Source of the DNA: Limnohabitans planktonicus II-D5
Lineage (GTDB): Bacteria; Pseudomonadota; Gammaproteobacteria; Burkholderiales; Burkholderiaceae_C
Length of the DNA stretch: 64,000 nucleotides
NCBI RefSeq assembly: GCF_001270065.2
Contig: NZ_LFYT02000014.1
Location: 1 to 64,000, forward strand
Direction: 5' to 3'
The translations under genes were made by a program, and so were the position numbers. The notes beneath the pieces were generated by a model. The model was not told where the DNA came from. It searched no databases and was given only the letters and a program-made list of their open reading frames with translations. This document shows positions 39,760 through 48,899 of this stretch, one piece after another; within the stretch, counting starts at the first letter, position 1; every line of letters begins with the position of its first letter.

Positions 39760-40761
39760 TCAGTCGCTCACCACCGCACCACGCGCCAGCGCGGCACGCG
39801 CCAGTTGCCAAACTTCTCTTGGTGGCAAGGGCTTGAGCTTGTGATCACTCCAAACCTGTCGCCACAAACGCCCACCGCGTTGCCCGTGGTACAGGCCCAG
39901 CATGTGCCGCGCAATGGCATACCAAGGGCAGCCGTCTTCGGCAAAGGCGCGCTCCATGTAGGCCACCATGGCCTCTTCCACCGCCTCGCGGCTGGGCACC
40001 TCGTGGGCATCGCCGTAAAAAGCAGCGTCCCAGCCGCCCAAGAGCCAAGGGTTGTAGTACGCCTCGCGTCCGATCATCACGCCGTCGGCGTGCTGCAGAT
40101 GCTGCGCGATCTCTTCGTTGGTCTTGATGCCGCCGTTCACGGCAATCAGCAACCCCGGAAAGTCTTTCTTGAGCTGGTAGGCCAGTTCGTAGCGCAGCGG
40201 CGGGATTTCGCGGTTTTCTTTAGGGCTCAGGCCATCGAGCCAGGCATTGCGGGCGTGGACGATGAAGACCTTGCAACCGGCCTCGCTCACGGTACCCACA
40301 AAATCGCGCACAAAGTCGTAGCTCTCAATCCGATCAATGCCGATGCGGTGCTTCACCGTCACTGGCACATCCACCACATCGAGCATGGCTTTGACGCCAT
40401 CGGCCACGGTAAGGGGTTCGTTCATCAGGCAGGCACCAAATGCGCCGCGCTGCACCCGGTCTGAAGGGCAGCCGCAGTTCAGGTTGATCTCGTCGTAACC
40501 CCACTCTTGCCCTAACTTGGCGGCATGGGCCAAATCGGCGGCGTCGCTGCCGCCCAGTTGCAGGGCCACAGGGTGCTCTTCGGCGTTGAAGCGCAGGTGC
40601 CGCTGCACACTGCCGTGGCGCAAGGCACCGGTGGTCACCATCTCGGTGTAGAGCAAGGTGTGGCGGGTCAGCAGGCGGTGGAGATAACGACAATGTCTAT
40701 CTGACCAATCCATCATGGGGGCCACAGACAAGCGCCAGCGTTGGGGTTCAGGAAATTGCAT
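39760..40761 (-). CDS. dusA: tRNA-dihydrouridine synthase A
   Basis: 333 residues, FMN TIM barrel. It reduces uridines in the tRNA D loop. Conserved parts: RLSVAPMMDWSDRHCRY at the N-terminus (typical of DusA), the catalytic Cys in NLNCGCPSDRVQRGAFGACL, VKHRIGID and VNGGIKT phosphate-binding segments. Confidence 0.95.
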   Translation of the reverse strand: MQFPEPQRWRLSVAPMMDWSDRHCRYLHRLLTRHTLLYTEMVTTGALRHGSVQRHLRFNAEEHPVALQLGGSDAADLAHAAKLGQEWGYDEINLNCGCPSDRVQRGAFGACLMNEPLTVADGVKAMLDVVDVPVTVKHRIGIDRIESYDFVRDFVGTVSEAGCKVFIVHARNAWLDGLSPKENREIPPLRYELAYQLKKDFPGLLIAVNGGIKTNEEIAQHLQHADGVMIGREAYYNPWLLGGWDAAFYGDAHEVPSREAVEEAMVAYMERAFAEDGCPWYAIARHMLGLYHGQRGGRLWRQVWSDHKLKPLPPREVWQLARAALARGAVVSD

Positions 40762-40873
40762 GGGGGCTGATTATCCTTGGCTTGCGGCGGACTTGACCTA
40801 GACTCTGGGTGAACAGCGTATAAAGACAAAGGTTCAACCCCGACAATACGGGGGCAAACCTGAAGGAGGTGAG

Positions 40874-41293
40874 ATGAGCAATGCAACGATGTGGTGGGTG
40901 CTGACCGGCGTGCTGGTGGCACTGGAGTTGGTGACCGGCACGTTTTACCTGCTGATGCTGGGCCTGGGGTCTGTGGCGGCGGCCCTGGCCGCCATGGCGG
41001 GCTTCGGCCTGAGCACCCAACTGGTGGCTGCGGCCATTGTGGGCGGCCTGGGGGCTTTGCTGCTGGGCCAATGGCGCAAGCGCCAAACCACCACGCAACA
41101 AGAAGCCCAATACCAACACCTTGACTTGGGCGCCACGGTGCAGGTCGATGCCTGGGACGCCCAGGGCACCGCACAAGTCAAGCACCGAGGCGCTGCTTGG
41201 ACCGCTGTGCTGGCCCCGGGCCAGACAGCCGCGCCGGGCGCGCACCGCATTCAAGCCATGGCGGGCAACCGCTTGGTCCTCGAGAAAATCTGA
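40874..41293 (+). CDS. NfeD-family membrane protein
   Basis: 139 residues. Two hydrophobic segments (WWVLTGVLVALELVTGTFYL, LVAAAIVGGLGALLLGQW) then an OB-fold domain (LDLGATVQVDAW...AAWTAVL). It has an excellent ribosome site, AAGGAGGTGAG. NfeD proteins are partners of SPFH/stomatin proteins, and the next gene is one. Confidence 0.88.
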   Translation: MSNATMWWVLTGVLVALELVTGTFYLLMLGLGSVAAALAAMAGFGLSTQLVAAAIVGGLGALLLGQWRKRQTTTQQEAQYQHLDLGATVQVDAWDAQGTAQVKHRGAAWTAVLAPGQTAAPGAHRIQAMAGNRLVLEKI

Positions 41294-41329
41294 GCACACC
41301 GCTCAAAACATTAAAAAGGGAGAAAAACC

Positions 41330-42250
41330 ATGGAAATAGCAGCAGTCCTCGTGATCATTGCGATCTTGTTCGTCATCAAGACCGTCAAGGTCGTGCCACA
41401 ACAAGAGGCCTGGGTGGTCGAAAGGCTGGGCAAATTCCACGCCAGTCTGGCCCCGGGCCTGAACTTTGTGGTGCCCTTTGTGGACAACGTGATCCAAAAG
41501 CACAGCCTGAAAGAAATCCCGCTGGATGTGCCCAGCCAGATTTGCATCACGCGCGACAACACGCAGCTGCAGGTCGATGGCATTCTTTACTTTCAGGTGA
41601 CCGACCCCAAGCTGGCCAGCTACGGCTCGTCCAACTACATCGTGGCCGTGACACAGCTGGCGCAAACCAGCCTGCGCAGCGTGATTGGCAAGCTGGAACT
41701 GGACAAGACCTTTGAAGAGCGCGACATCATCAACGCGCAGGTGGTGGCCGCCATCGACGAAGCGGCGCTCAACTGGGGCGTGAAGGTGCTGCGCTACGAG
41801 ATCAAGGACCTGACACCGCCCAAAGAAATCTTGCTGGCCATGCAGTCGCAAATCACGGCTGAGCGCGAAAAGCGTGCGCTGATCGCCGCCTCCGAAGGCC
41901 GCCGCCAAGAGCAAATCAACATCGCCACGGGCGAGCGCGAGGCCTTCATTGCCCGCTCGGAAGGTGAAAAGCAAGCCGCCATCAACAAAGCCCAAGGCGA
42001 TGCCGCCGCCATCACCGAAATGGCCAATGCCACGGCGCAAGCCATTGAGCGGATCGCCGCCGCCATCCGCCAACCCGGCGGCGAACAGGCCGTGCAACTG
42101 AAAGTGGCTGAGCAAGCCGTGCAGGCTTACGGCAAGGTCGCGCAAGACGCCAAGACCACGCTGATCGTGCCTGGCAATATGACCGAGGTATCAGGCCTGA
42201 TCGCTTCGGCCATGCAAATGGTGGGCACGGGCAAGCAAGTGGGCCAGTGA
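41330..42250 (+). CDS. SPFH/band 7 (stomatin-like) membrane protein
   Basis: 306 residues. An N-terminal membrane helix (IAAVLVIIAILFVIKTVKVV), the SPFH domain (QQEAWVVERLGKFHASLAPG, VPFVDNVI) and a long coiled coil (AEREKRALIAASEGRRQEQI) as in QmcA/paraslipin-like proteins. These form ring-like oligomers that organise membrane proteins and proteases. Co-transcribed with the nfeD gene. Confidence 0.92.
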   Translation: MEIAAVLVIIAILFVIKTVKVVPQQEAWVVERLGKFHASLAPGLNFVVPFVDNVIQKHSLKEIPLDVPSQICITRDNTQLQVDGILYFQVTDPKLASYGSSNYIVAVTQLAQTSLRSVIGKLELDKTFEERDIINAQVVAAIDEAALNWGVKVLRYEIKDLTPPKEILLAMQSQITAEREKRALIAASEGRRQEQINIATGEREAFIARSEGEKQAAINKAQGDAAAITEMANATAQAIERIAAAIRQPGGEQAVQLKVAEQAVQAYGKVAQDAKTTLIVPGNMTEVSGLIASAMQMVGTGKQVGQ

Positions 42251-42265
42251 ACGCCTGCTTGCAGA

Positions 42266-42299
42266 CACAAAAAAACCCGCCGAGGCGGGTTTTTTTGTG
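42266..42299. terminator. Bidirectional intrinsic terminator
   Basis: Perfect 16-base inverted repeat CACAAAAAAACCCGCC / GGCGGGTTTTTTTGTG with a 2-base centre. It serves the SPFH gene (plus) and phaB (minus). Confidence 0.92.
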
Positions 42300-42337
42300 A
42301 GCGATCCGCCCTGTGATGTTGCAACAGGGCAAGGGCA

Positions 42338-43075
42338 TCAGCCCATGTGCAAACCACCGTTGACCGAGAAGTCAGCACCGGTGGCGTAACCGCCCTCTTC
42401 GCTGGCCAGCCAGGCAATGATGGAGGCGATTTCGCTGGGCTTGCCCAGACGCTTGACGGGCACTGTGGCGACGATCTTTTCCAGCACGTCAGGACGGATG
42501 GCATTGACCATGTCGGTGCCAATGTAGCCTGGCGACACGGTGTTCACCGTCACGCCTTTGGTGGCCAGCTCTTGTGCCAGCGCCATCGAAAAACCGTGCA
42601 TACCGGCTTTGGCGGCCGAGTAGTTGGTTTGACCGGCCTGGCCTTTTTCACCGTTGACCGAGCTGATGTTGATGATGCGGCCCCAGCCTTTTTCAACCAT
42701 GTCACCCACAACCTGCTTGGTCACGTTGAACATGGAGTCCAAGTTGGTGTTCATCACAGCTTGCCAGTCTTCACGCGTCATTTTCAGGAACATGCGGTCC
42801 TTGGTGATACCGGCGTTGTTGACCAGCACATCGATGCTGCCATGCTCGGCTTTGGCCTTGCTGAAGGCCTCCACAGTCGAATCCCAATCACCGACGTTAC
42901 CGACCGATGCGTAAAAGGTGAAGCCCAGGGCTTTTTGCTCGCCCAGCCATTTGTTGAAGTCACGGGTCGGGCCGCAACCGGCGATGACCTTGAAGCCTTC
43001 CTGGTGAAGGCGTTGGCAGATCGCGGTACCGATACCGCCCATGCCACCTGTGACGTACGCTACTTTTTGACTCAT
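42338..43075 (-). CDS. phaB: Acetoacetyl-CoA reductase
   Basis: 245 residues, the usual size. NADPH-dependent reduction of acetoacetyl-CoA to R-3-hydroxybutyryl-CoA for PHB. SDR motifs: TGGMGGIG cofactor site, NNAGITKD, Ser in NISSVNGEKGQ, and Tyr/Lys in TNYSAAKAG. Last gene of the pha operon; AGGGAGA precedes ATG 43075. Confidence 0.95.
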   Translation of the reverse strand: MSQKVAYVTGGMGGIGTAICQRLHQEGFKVIAGCGPTRDFNKWLGEQKALGFTFYASVGNVGDWDSTVEAFSKAKAEHGSIDVLVNNAGITKDRMFLKMTREDWQAVMNTNLDSMFNVTKQVVGDMVEKGWGRIINISSVNGEKGQAGQTNYSAAKAGMHGFSMALAQELATKGVTVNTVSPGYIGTDMVNAIRPDVLEKIVATVPVKRLGKPSEIASIIAWLASEEGGYATGADFSVNGGLHMG

Positions 43076-43109
43076 GATTGTCTCCCTGTGATGATGAGTG
43101 AAATGAAAA

Positions 43110-43146
43110 AAAACTCAGGCCACCCCTAACCCTATTGTGGGTGGCC
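43110..43146 (-). terminator. Hairpin with T-run between phaA and phaB
   Basis: Perfect inverted repeat GGCCACCC (43118-43125) / GGGTGGCC (43139-43146). In the transcribed (minus) direction it is followed by TGAGTTTTTTTTC. This would terminate part of the transcripts before phaB. Confidence 0.65.
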
Positions 43147-43206
43147 GTTAGAGGTTTGAGCAGTGTGGCAACCCACACGCTTTGAATGCTTTGTGTGCAG
43201 CAGGCT

Positions 43207-44388
43207 TTAAACCCGTTCGATCGCCAGCGACACACCCATGCCGCCACCGATACACAAAGCGGCCAGGCCTTTTTGGGCCTGGGTACGCTGCATCTCGTGC
43301 AGCAAGGTCACCAAAATGCGGCAACCGGACGCCCCGATGGGGTGGCCGATCGCGATCGCACCGCCGTTGACGTTGACTTTGGCCGGATCGATGTCCAACG
43401 CCTGGTTCACGGCGCAGGCTTGCGCCGCAAAGGCTTCGTTCAACTCGAACAAGTCCACATCAGCAGCTTTCCAGCCTGCACGGGCCAGGGCCTTTTGCGA
43501 GGCAGGCACGGGGCCCATGCCCATGGTGGCCGGGTCCAGACCGCTGGTGCCGAATGCGGCAATGCGGGCCAGGGGCTTGAGGCCCAGGGCGGCGGCTTTT
43601 TTGGCGCTCATGACCATCACGGCGGCTGCGCCGTCGTTGATACCCGAGGCGTTGCCAGCGGTCACGCTGCCTGCCTTGTCGAACGCAGGGCGCAAACCGG
43701 CCAGGGCATCAGCATTGGTTTTCTTGTTGATGTACTCGTCGGTGTTGAACACCAGCGCGTCGCCTTTGCGCTGGGGGATCAGCACGTCCACGATCTCGTC
43801 CTTGAACTTGCCCGCGTCTTGCGCTGCAGATGCTTTTTGCTGACTGCCCAGGGCCAGGGCGTCTTGCATGTCACGGGTGATGCCATGGGCCTTGGCCACG
43901 TTTTCAGCGGTGATGCCCATGTGGTACTGGTTGTACACGTCCCACAAGCCGTCCACGATCATGGTGTCGGTCATCTTCCAGTCGCCCATGCGCTGGCCGT
44001 CGCGGCTGCCGTTCAAAACGTGCGGGCTGGCGCTCATGTTTTCCTGGCCACCGGCAATCACGATTTCGCTGTCGCCCCAAGCCACGGCTTGCGCGGCCAG
44101 CATCACGGCTTTCAGGCCCGAGCCGCACACGGCGTTGATGGTCAGCGCCGGGGTTTCCTTGGCCACACCAGCTTTCATCATGGCTTGGCGGGCAGGGTTT
44201 TGGCCCACGCCTGCGGCCAGCACCTGGCCCATGATGACTTCACCGATGGCATCCACCGGCAAACCGCTGCGCTCCAGCAAACCCTTGATGACGATGCTGC
44301 CCAGCTCGGTGGCGGGGGTCTTGGCGAGTGAGCCGCCAAATTTGCCCACGGCGGTGCGTGCGGCTGCAACGATGACGATGTCTTCCAT
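43207..44388 (-). CDS. phaA: Acetyl-CoA acetyltransferase (beta-ketothiolase)
   Basis: 393 residues from ATG 44388, with GGAG 7 bases upstream; a TTG four codons earlier is not the start. It condenses two acetyl-CoA. Active-site residues: Cys in INAVCGSGLKAV, His in GGAIAIGHPIGASG, and the second Cys in ALCIGGGMG. Second gene of the pha operon. Confidence 0.95.
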   Translation of the reverse strand: MEDIVIVAAARTAVGKFGGSLAKTPATELGSIVIKGLLERSGLPVDAIGEVIMGQVLAAGVGQNPARQAMMKAGVAKETPALTINAVCGSGLKAVMLAAQAVAWGDSEIVIAGGQENMSASPHVLNGSRDGQRMGDWKMTDTMIVDGLWDVYNQYHMGITAENVAKAHGITRDMQDALALGSQQKASAAQDAGKFKDEIVDVLIPQRKGDALVFNTDEYINKKTNADALAGLRPAFDKAGSVTAGNASGINDGAAAVMVMSAKKAAALGLKPLARIAAFGTSGLDPATMGMGPVPASQKALARAGWKAADVDLFELNEAFAAQACAVNQALDIDPAKVNVNGGAIAIGHPIGASGCRILVTLLHEMQRTQAQKGLAALCIGGGMGVSLAIERV

Positions 44389-44411
44389 TTTTTTCTCCAA
44401 TAAAAAATCAA

Positions 44412-46130
44412 TCAGGCCTTGGCCTTTACATAGCGACCTGGGGCCGCTTCGATGGCCTTGAACTTGGTGCCTTTGCCATAGGTCTTGGGTGCAGCAATTT
44501 GCTTGCCCGCATGGCCCTTGAGCCAGTCAGACCAATCGGTCCACCAGCTGCCGGGCACCTCTTGGGCGCTGGCGATCCAGTCGTTCACATCGGCTGGGAA
44601 CTTCGTGCCCTCGCTCAGCCAGTGGCTGCGCTTTTTGGCCGCAGGCGGGTTGATCACGCCCGCAATGTGGCCCGAGGCCCCCATCACAAAACGCTTTTTG
44701 CCTGGCAGCACTTGTGTGCTGGCATAAGCACCACCGATGGGCACGATGTGGTCTTCGCGAGAGCCATAGATGTAGACCGGCACGTCGACCTTGCCCAGAT
44801 CGATGGCCTCGCCGCACACGGTGACTTTGCCCGGTTTGACCAAGTTGTTTTCAAGGTAGGTGTTGCGCAGGTACCAGGCGTAAAACGGTCCTGGCAAGTT
44901 GGTCGAGTCGCTGTTCCAGTACAACAGGTCAAACGGCGGCGGTGTCTCGCCCTTGAGGTAGTTGCCCACCACATAGTTCCAGACCAGGTCATTGGGGCGC
45001 AAAAAGCTGAAAGTGGATGCCAGGTCCTGACCTTTGAGCAAACCGCCCCTGCCCATTTGCTGCTCACGGAATTTGACGAAGTTCTCGTCGATGAACACAT
45101 CGAGAATGCCGGTGTCGGTGAAGTTGATCAGGGTGGTGAGGAAGGTGGCGCTGGCCACCGGCTTGTCGCCACGCGCCGCCAACACGGCCAGGGCGGTGGA
45201 CAAGATGGTGCCGCCCACGCAAAAGCCCAAGGCGTTGATCTTGGGTGCGCCGGTGATGGCCTGAACCGTGTGGATGGCCTCGATGGCGGCGTGTTCGATG
45301 TAGTCGTCCCAGGTCTTTTGCGCCATCGACTCGTCAGGGTTGCGCCAGCTCACCACAAAGGTGCGGTGGCCTTGGCTCACGGCGTAGCGGATGAGCGAAT
45401 TTTCAGGTTGCAAGTCGAGGATGTAGAACTTGTTGATGCAAGGGGGCACCAGCAAAAACGGCTTGTCATAGACCTTGGCCGTCAGCGGCTTGTATTCGAT
45501 GAGCTGGAAAAATTCGTTTTCGAACACCACAGCACCTTCTGTGGTGGCCACGTTTTTGCCCACTTCAAACAGGCTCTCGTCGGTCATTGAGACGTGACCT
45601 TGCTGCATGTCGTGCATCAAATTCTGGACGCCTTTGGCGATGCTTTCGCCCTTCGTCTCTACCGCTTTCTTTTGCGCTTCGGCATTGAAAGCCAAAAAGT
45701 TGCTGGGCGATGCAGCAGCCACCCACTGTTCAATGGCAAAACGGATACGTGTGCGTGTTTTGGCATCGGCGTCCACAGCATCAGCCAAGCCCATCAGTGT
45801 CCGTGCATTGAGCAAATACGTGGCAGCATTGAACGCCGCCACAGGGTTGGAGGACCAAGCGTCGCCCGAAAAACGACGGTCCTTGACTTTCAGGCTGTTG
45901 TGCAGGCTCTGATTCCACAATTCCGAGGCGTCCTTGAAATACTGCTCTTGCAAGTCCTTGAGCTTTTCAGTAGAAAATTTCAGTTGCGCAACACCCTCTG
46001 CTGCATCGGGTTGCAGGCCGCCCAGGTCCATGGTCTGAAAATGCTGCATGGCTTGGCCCCAACTTTTGCTGAGGTTTTGCTGAAACCCTTGACTCATTTG
46101 GGTCCAGAATTCGGGGGAAGATGCGTTCAC
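44412..46130 (-). CDS. phaC: Class I poly(3-hydroxyalkanoate) synthase
   Basis: 572 residues from GTG 46130, chosen because AGGAGA lies 6 bases upstream; the reading frame extends 7 codons more. It polymerises hydroxybutyryl-CoA at the granule surface. The lipase-like box has the catalytic Cys in LGFCVGGT (about Cys304), with Asp in SREDHIVP and His in GASGHIAGVINPP. Head of the phaC-phaA-phaB operon. Confidence 0.95.
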   Translation of the reverse strand: MNASSPEFWTQMSQGFQQNLSKSWGQAMQHFQTMDLGGLQPDAAEGVAQLKFSTEKLKDLQEQYFKDASELWNQSLHNSLKVKDRRFSGDAWSSNPVAAFNAATYLLNARTLMGLADAVDADAKTRTRIRFAIEQWVAAASPSNFLAFNAEAQKKAVETKGESIAKGVQNLMHDMQQGHVSMTDESLFEVGKNVATTEGAVVFENEFFQLIEYKPLTAKVYDKPFLLVPPCINKFYILDLQPENSLIRYAVSQGHRTFVVSWRNPDESMAQKTWDDYIEHAAIEAIHTVQAITGAPKINALGFCVGGTILSTALAVLAARGDKPVASATFLTTLINFTDTGILDVFIDENFVKFREQQMGRGGLLKGQDLASTFSFLRPNDLVWNYVVGNYLKGETPPPFDLLYWNSDSTNLPGPFYAWYLRNTYLENNLVKPGKVTVCGEAIDLGKVDVPVYIYGSREDHIVPIGGAYASTQVLPGKKRFVMGASGHIAGVINPPAAKKRSHWLSEGTKFPADVNDWIASAQEVPGSWWTDWSDWLKGHAGKQIAAPKTYGKGTKFKAIEAAPGRYVKAKA

Positions 46131-46222
46131 GGGATGTCTCCTGAAATTCACGATTTTTTTCGCTTCCGATGAATCGAGTATCTTTCAATTTGATGTCGCC
46201 TAAATTACAAGTTGCAAACAAA

Positions 46223-46525
46223 ATGTATTTGATCGTGATTGCGTGGCTTTACGTCACCTTGCTGATGAGCTTGGCAGAGGCTTTTAGTACACAAGGAACC
46301 GTGCTGGGTGCCATTGTGACGTTCTTGTTGTACGGCCTGCTGCCCATGTCGCTGGTGGTTTATTTGGGAGGAACACCCTTGCGGCGCAAGGAAATTCGGC
46401 GAAAACAACTGCAGGACGCCACACCGGGAGAAGCCGCAGCATCATCTGTCCAGCCAGATGCAAGCGGCCATTCGACCGGTTTGCCCCAAGAGCCGACTGT
46501 CCCTTCTGTGCGAAAAGAAACGTGA
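46223..46525 (+). CDS. Small two-helix membrane protein
   Basis: 100 residues from ATG 46223 (in-frame ATGs at 46169 and 46193 are possible). Two membrane helices (YLIVIAWLYVTLLMSLAEA and VLGAIVTFLLYGLLPMSLVVYL) followed by a basic, then low-complexity tail. I recall similar small proteins encoded near phaC/pgeF in Burkholderiales. Its 3' end overlaps the convergent pgeF gene by 84 bases. Function unknown. Confidence 0.65.
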   Translation: MYLIVIAWLYVTLLMSLAEAFSTQGTVLGAIVTFLLYGLLPMSLVVYLGGTPLRRKEIRRKQLQDATPGEAAASSVQPDASGHSTGLPQEPTVPSVRKET

Positions 46526-47242
46526 GGCTTGCGACACCGTGCACCACTCGGGCTGGCTGTTGTTGCCAAATAGTTGACTAACGCCCATGCGAGCAAGCCG
46601 CCCTCTGGCCAAACCCGCCAAGTCAGCCAAGAACTTGCCTGGCCCATGTGCACGAAAAAAAGCTTGAGCACTGCTGTCGTTTTTGCAAAAAGCCTCCATC
46701 ACTTCTGGACCCACTTCAAATGCCTGCGGCCCGATGCACGGCCCAAGCCAAGCCAAAATATCGGCCGGACGACTTGGGCGGACGGATTGCAGCACACGCT
46801 CCAAAATGCCGTCGCCGCTCTCCCCTGCAAGACTTCGCCAGCCGGCATGTGCGCCGGCCACCCACTGACCCGCGGCATCACACATGAGCACCGGCAAACA
46901 ATCAGCGACCATGATGGTGCAAGCCACTTCCGTGCGATCGGTGATGCATGCGTCAGCCGGTTGGCCTTGAGGGCTTGCGCCATCCAGCCAAACCACATCC
47001 ACGCCGTGTACTTGTTTCAAAAAAACAGGCTCACGGCCAATGGCCTCGGTCAAAAGCGCTCGATTTTGCGCCACATCGTCCAAGGAGTCAGCGACGTGGT
47101 CGCCCAAATTCATGCTGTCCCATGGGACTGCTGAAACCCCTCCATGGCGATCGGTCATGATGGCCTTCACGTTGGGGGGCGCAGGCCACTGCGGTCTCAG
47201 CCAACTGGGCGGAATGTCAGAATCAAAATGAGTGCGCGCCAT
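46442..47242 (-). CDS. pgeF: Multicopper-oxidase-like YfiH/PgeF protein
   Basis: 266 residues from ATG 47242. Of the YfiH/DUF152 family, described as peptidoglycan-editing (removing L-Ser from misincorporated precursors) and as purine nucleoside phosphorylase. Conserved His/Cys: VFLKQVHGVDVVW, VADCLPVLMCD, AGAHAGWRSLAGE, GPCIGPQAFEVG and RRDSRLLGQTGRMAACIWL. Conserved sequence extends to the stop at 46442, so the overlap with the opposite gene is real. Confidence 0.9.
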   Translation of the reverse strand: MARTHFDSDIPPSWLRPQWPAPPNVKAIMTDRHGGVSAVPWDSMNLGDHVADSLDDVAQNRALLTEAIGREPVFLKQVHGVDVVWLDGASPQGQPADACITDRTEVACTIMVADCLPVLMCDAAGQWVAGAHAGWRSLAGESGDGILERVLQSVRPSRPADILAWLGPCIGPQAFEVGPEVMEAFCKNDSSAQAFFRAHGPGKFLADLAGLARGRLARMGVSQLFGNNSQPEWCTVSQASRFFSHRRDSRLLGQTGRMAACIWLDR

Positions 47243-47354
47243 GGAATGTCCAAAAAACTCCGCAAGACCCGGAGCTTGAAAAGCATAAGCCCAAAAATCC
47301 GGATGCATACCCACTGAACATTCACCCGTCCACTTTTATTGTGTAATCCCGAAC

Positions 47355-48122
47355 ATGGACACAGATGCGCGCTCCCCCGAATTGCCCTGGATCGAGCCCG
47401 ACCAAGCGCTGCCTTGGGCCGCTTGTGCATGGGGGGCTGATTCGCCCGCACCCGGACTCTTGGCCGCCAGCAAAGACTTAAGCCCATTACGCCTGTACGA
47501 AGCTTACAGCCAAGGCATTTTCCCGTGGTTCAGCCTGGGCCAGCCTGTGCTCTGGTGGAGCCCGAACCCGCGCATGGTCTTGCATACACGCGAATTCAGA
47601 TGCCACCGATCCTTGCGAAAAACCCTCCAGCATTGGTGGCGGCAACCGGGGTTTGAACTGAGCTTTGACCGGGATTTTGGACAAGTCATTCGCCGCTGTA
47701 GCCAAGCGCCTCGGAGCGGCCAAAAAGGCACCTGGATTTTGCCGTCCATGATTTCTGCTTATGAGGAGTTTCACGAACTCGGTCATGCGCACAGCGCAGA
47801 GGTGTGGCTGAATGGCGAGTTGGTTGCAGGCTTGTATTTCGTGGCGATTGGCCATGCCGTGTTTGGTGAATCCATGTTCACCACGGTGACCGATGGCTCC
47901 AAGATGGCCCTGGCCACCTTGGTCAGCGTGTGCCTGCAACACGGCTTGCCCGCCATTGACTGCCAGCAAAACACCCGACACCTGGCATCCATGGGGGCCA
48001 GGGAAATTCCACGCTCAGACTTCATCCGTTTGATCACCCAAGAGCAACACAAACCCAACATTGACTGGGCGACGCAAACCCTCCATTGGTCTACCCTGAT
48101 GGCACTGGAGAAAACGCGGTGA
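47355..48122 (+). CDS. aat: Leucyl/phenylalanyl-tRNA-protein transferase
   Basis: 255 residues. It adds Leu or Phe to proteins with N-terminal Lys or Arg, marking them for ClpAP. Family landmarks: [56 protein letters not shown] and [17 protein letters not shown]. It overlaps bpt by GTGA. Confidence 0.95.
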   Translation: MDTDARSPELPWIEPDQALPWAACAWGADSPAPGLLAASKDLSPLRLYEAYSQGIFPWFSLGQPVLWWSPNPRMVLHTREFRCHRSLRKTLQHWWRQPGFELSFDRDFGQVIRRCSQAPRSGQKGTWILPSMISAYEEFHELGHAHSAEVWLNGELVAGLYFVAIGHAVFGESMFTTVTDGSKMALATLVSVCLQHGLPAIDCQQNTRHLASMGAREIPRSDFIRLITQEQHKPNIDWATQTLHWSTLMALEKTR

Positions 48123-48856
48123 CCCATCTCAATGACCTGCCTTTGCAAGCCTTGCAGTTTTATGCCACCGCGCCCTATGCGTGCAGTTATCTGCCGGACC
48201 GCTCTGCCCGTTCGCAAGTAGCGACACCCAGTCACCTGATTCGCACCGAGGTGTATTCGGATTTGGTGGGGCAAGGATTTCGTCGAAGCGGCATGTTCAC
48301 CTACCGACCCTATTGCGACGGCTGCCAAGCATGCTTGCCACTGCGGGTCAATGTGAGTGCCTTCAAACCCGACAAAAGCCAGCGACGCGCTGCAAAAGCC
48401 CATGCTGACTTACAAGTTCGCGTTCGGGATTTGCAGTTTGACCCGGAGCACTATGCGCTTTATCTGAACTATCAAAACGCCCGTCATGTGGGCGGGGGCA
48501 TGGATCAGGACAACGTCGATCAATACAGCCAGTTTTTGCTGCAAAGCAGGATCAATACGCGCTTGGTCGAATTTCGTGAACCGACCCTGGATGGAACATG
48601 GGGCGCACTGAAAATGGTCAGCATCGTGGACATCCTGGACCATGGTTTGTCTGCGGTCTACACGTTTTATGAGCCCGGTGATCAAGCCAGTTATGGCACC
48701 TATGGCGTGCTCTGGCAAATTCAGCAAGCCGCGCAACTGGGCTTGCCCTATGTCTATCTGGGATACTGGATCGAAAAAAGCCCAAAAATGAATTACAAAT
48801 CACGCTTCAGGCCCTGCGAAATCCGGCTCGAGGGAGCGTGGCAAGCCATGTTTTGA
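48119..48856 (+). CDS. bpt: Aspartate/glutamate leucyltransferase (Bpt)
   Basis: 245 residues from GTG 48119, which shares GTGA with the aat stop. It adds Leu to proteins with N-terminal Asp or Glu. Cysteines (APYACSYLP and CDGCQACLP) form the conserved N-terminal cluster of arginyl/leucyl-transferases; [20 protein letters not shown] is the C-terminal signature. With Aat it completes the bacterial N-degron pathway. Confidence 0.94.
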   Translation: MTHLNDLPLQALQFYATAPYACSYLPDRSARSQVATPSHLIRTEVYSDLVGQGFRRSGMFTYRPYCDGCQACLPLRVNVSAFKPDKSQRRAAKAHADLQVRVRDLQFDPEHYALYLNYQNARHVGGGMDQDNVDQYSQFLLQSRINTRLVEFREPTLDGTWGALKMVSIVDILDHGLSAVYTFYEPGDQASYGTYGVLWQIQQAAQLGLPYVYLGYWIEKSPKMNYKSRFRPCEIRLEGAWQAMF

Positions 48857-48899
48857 GTCGATTTTTCACAGTGTAAAATGGATTCAGCCCTCAGCCCAC

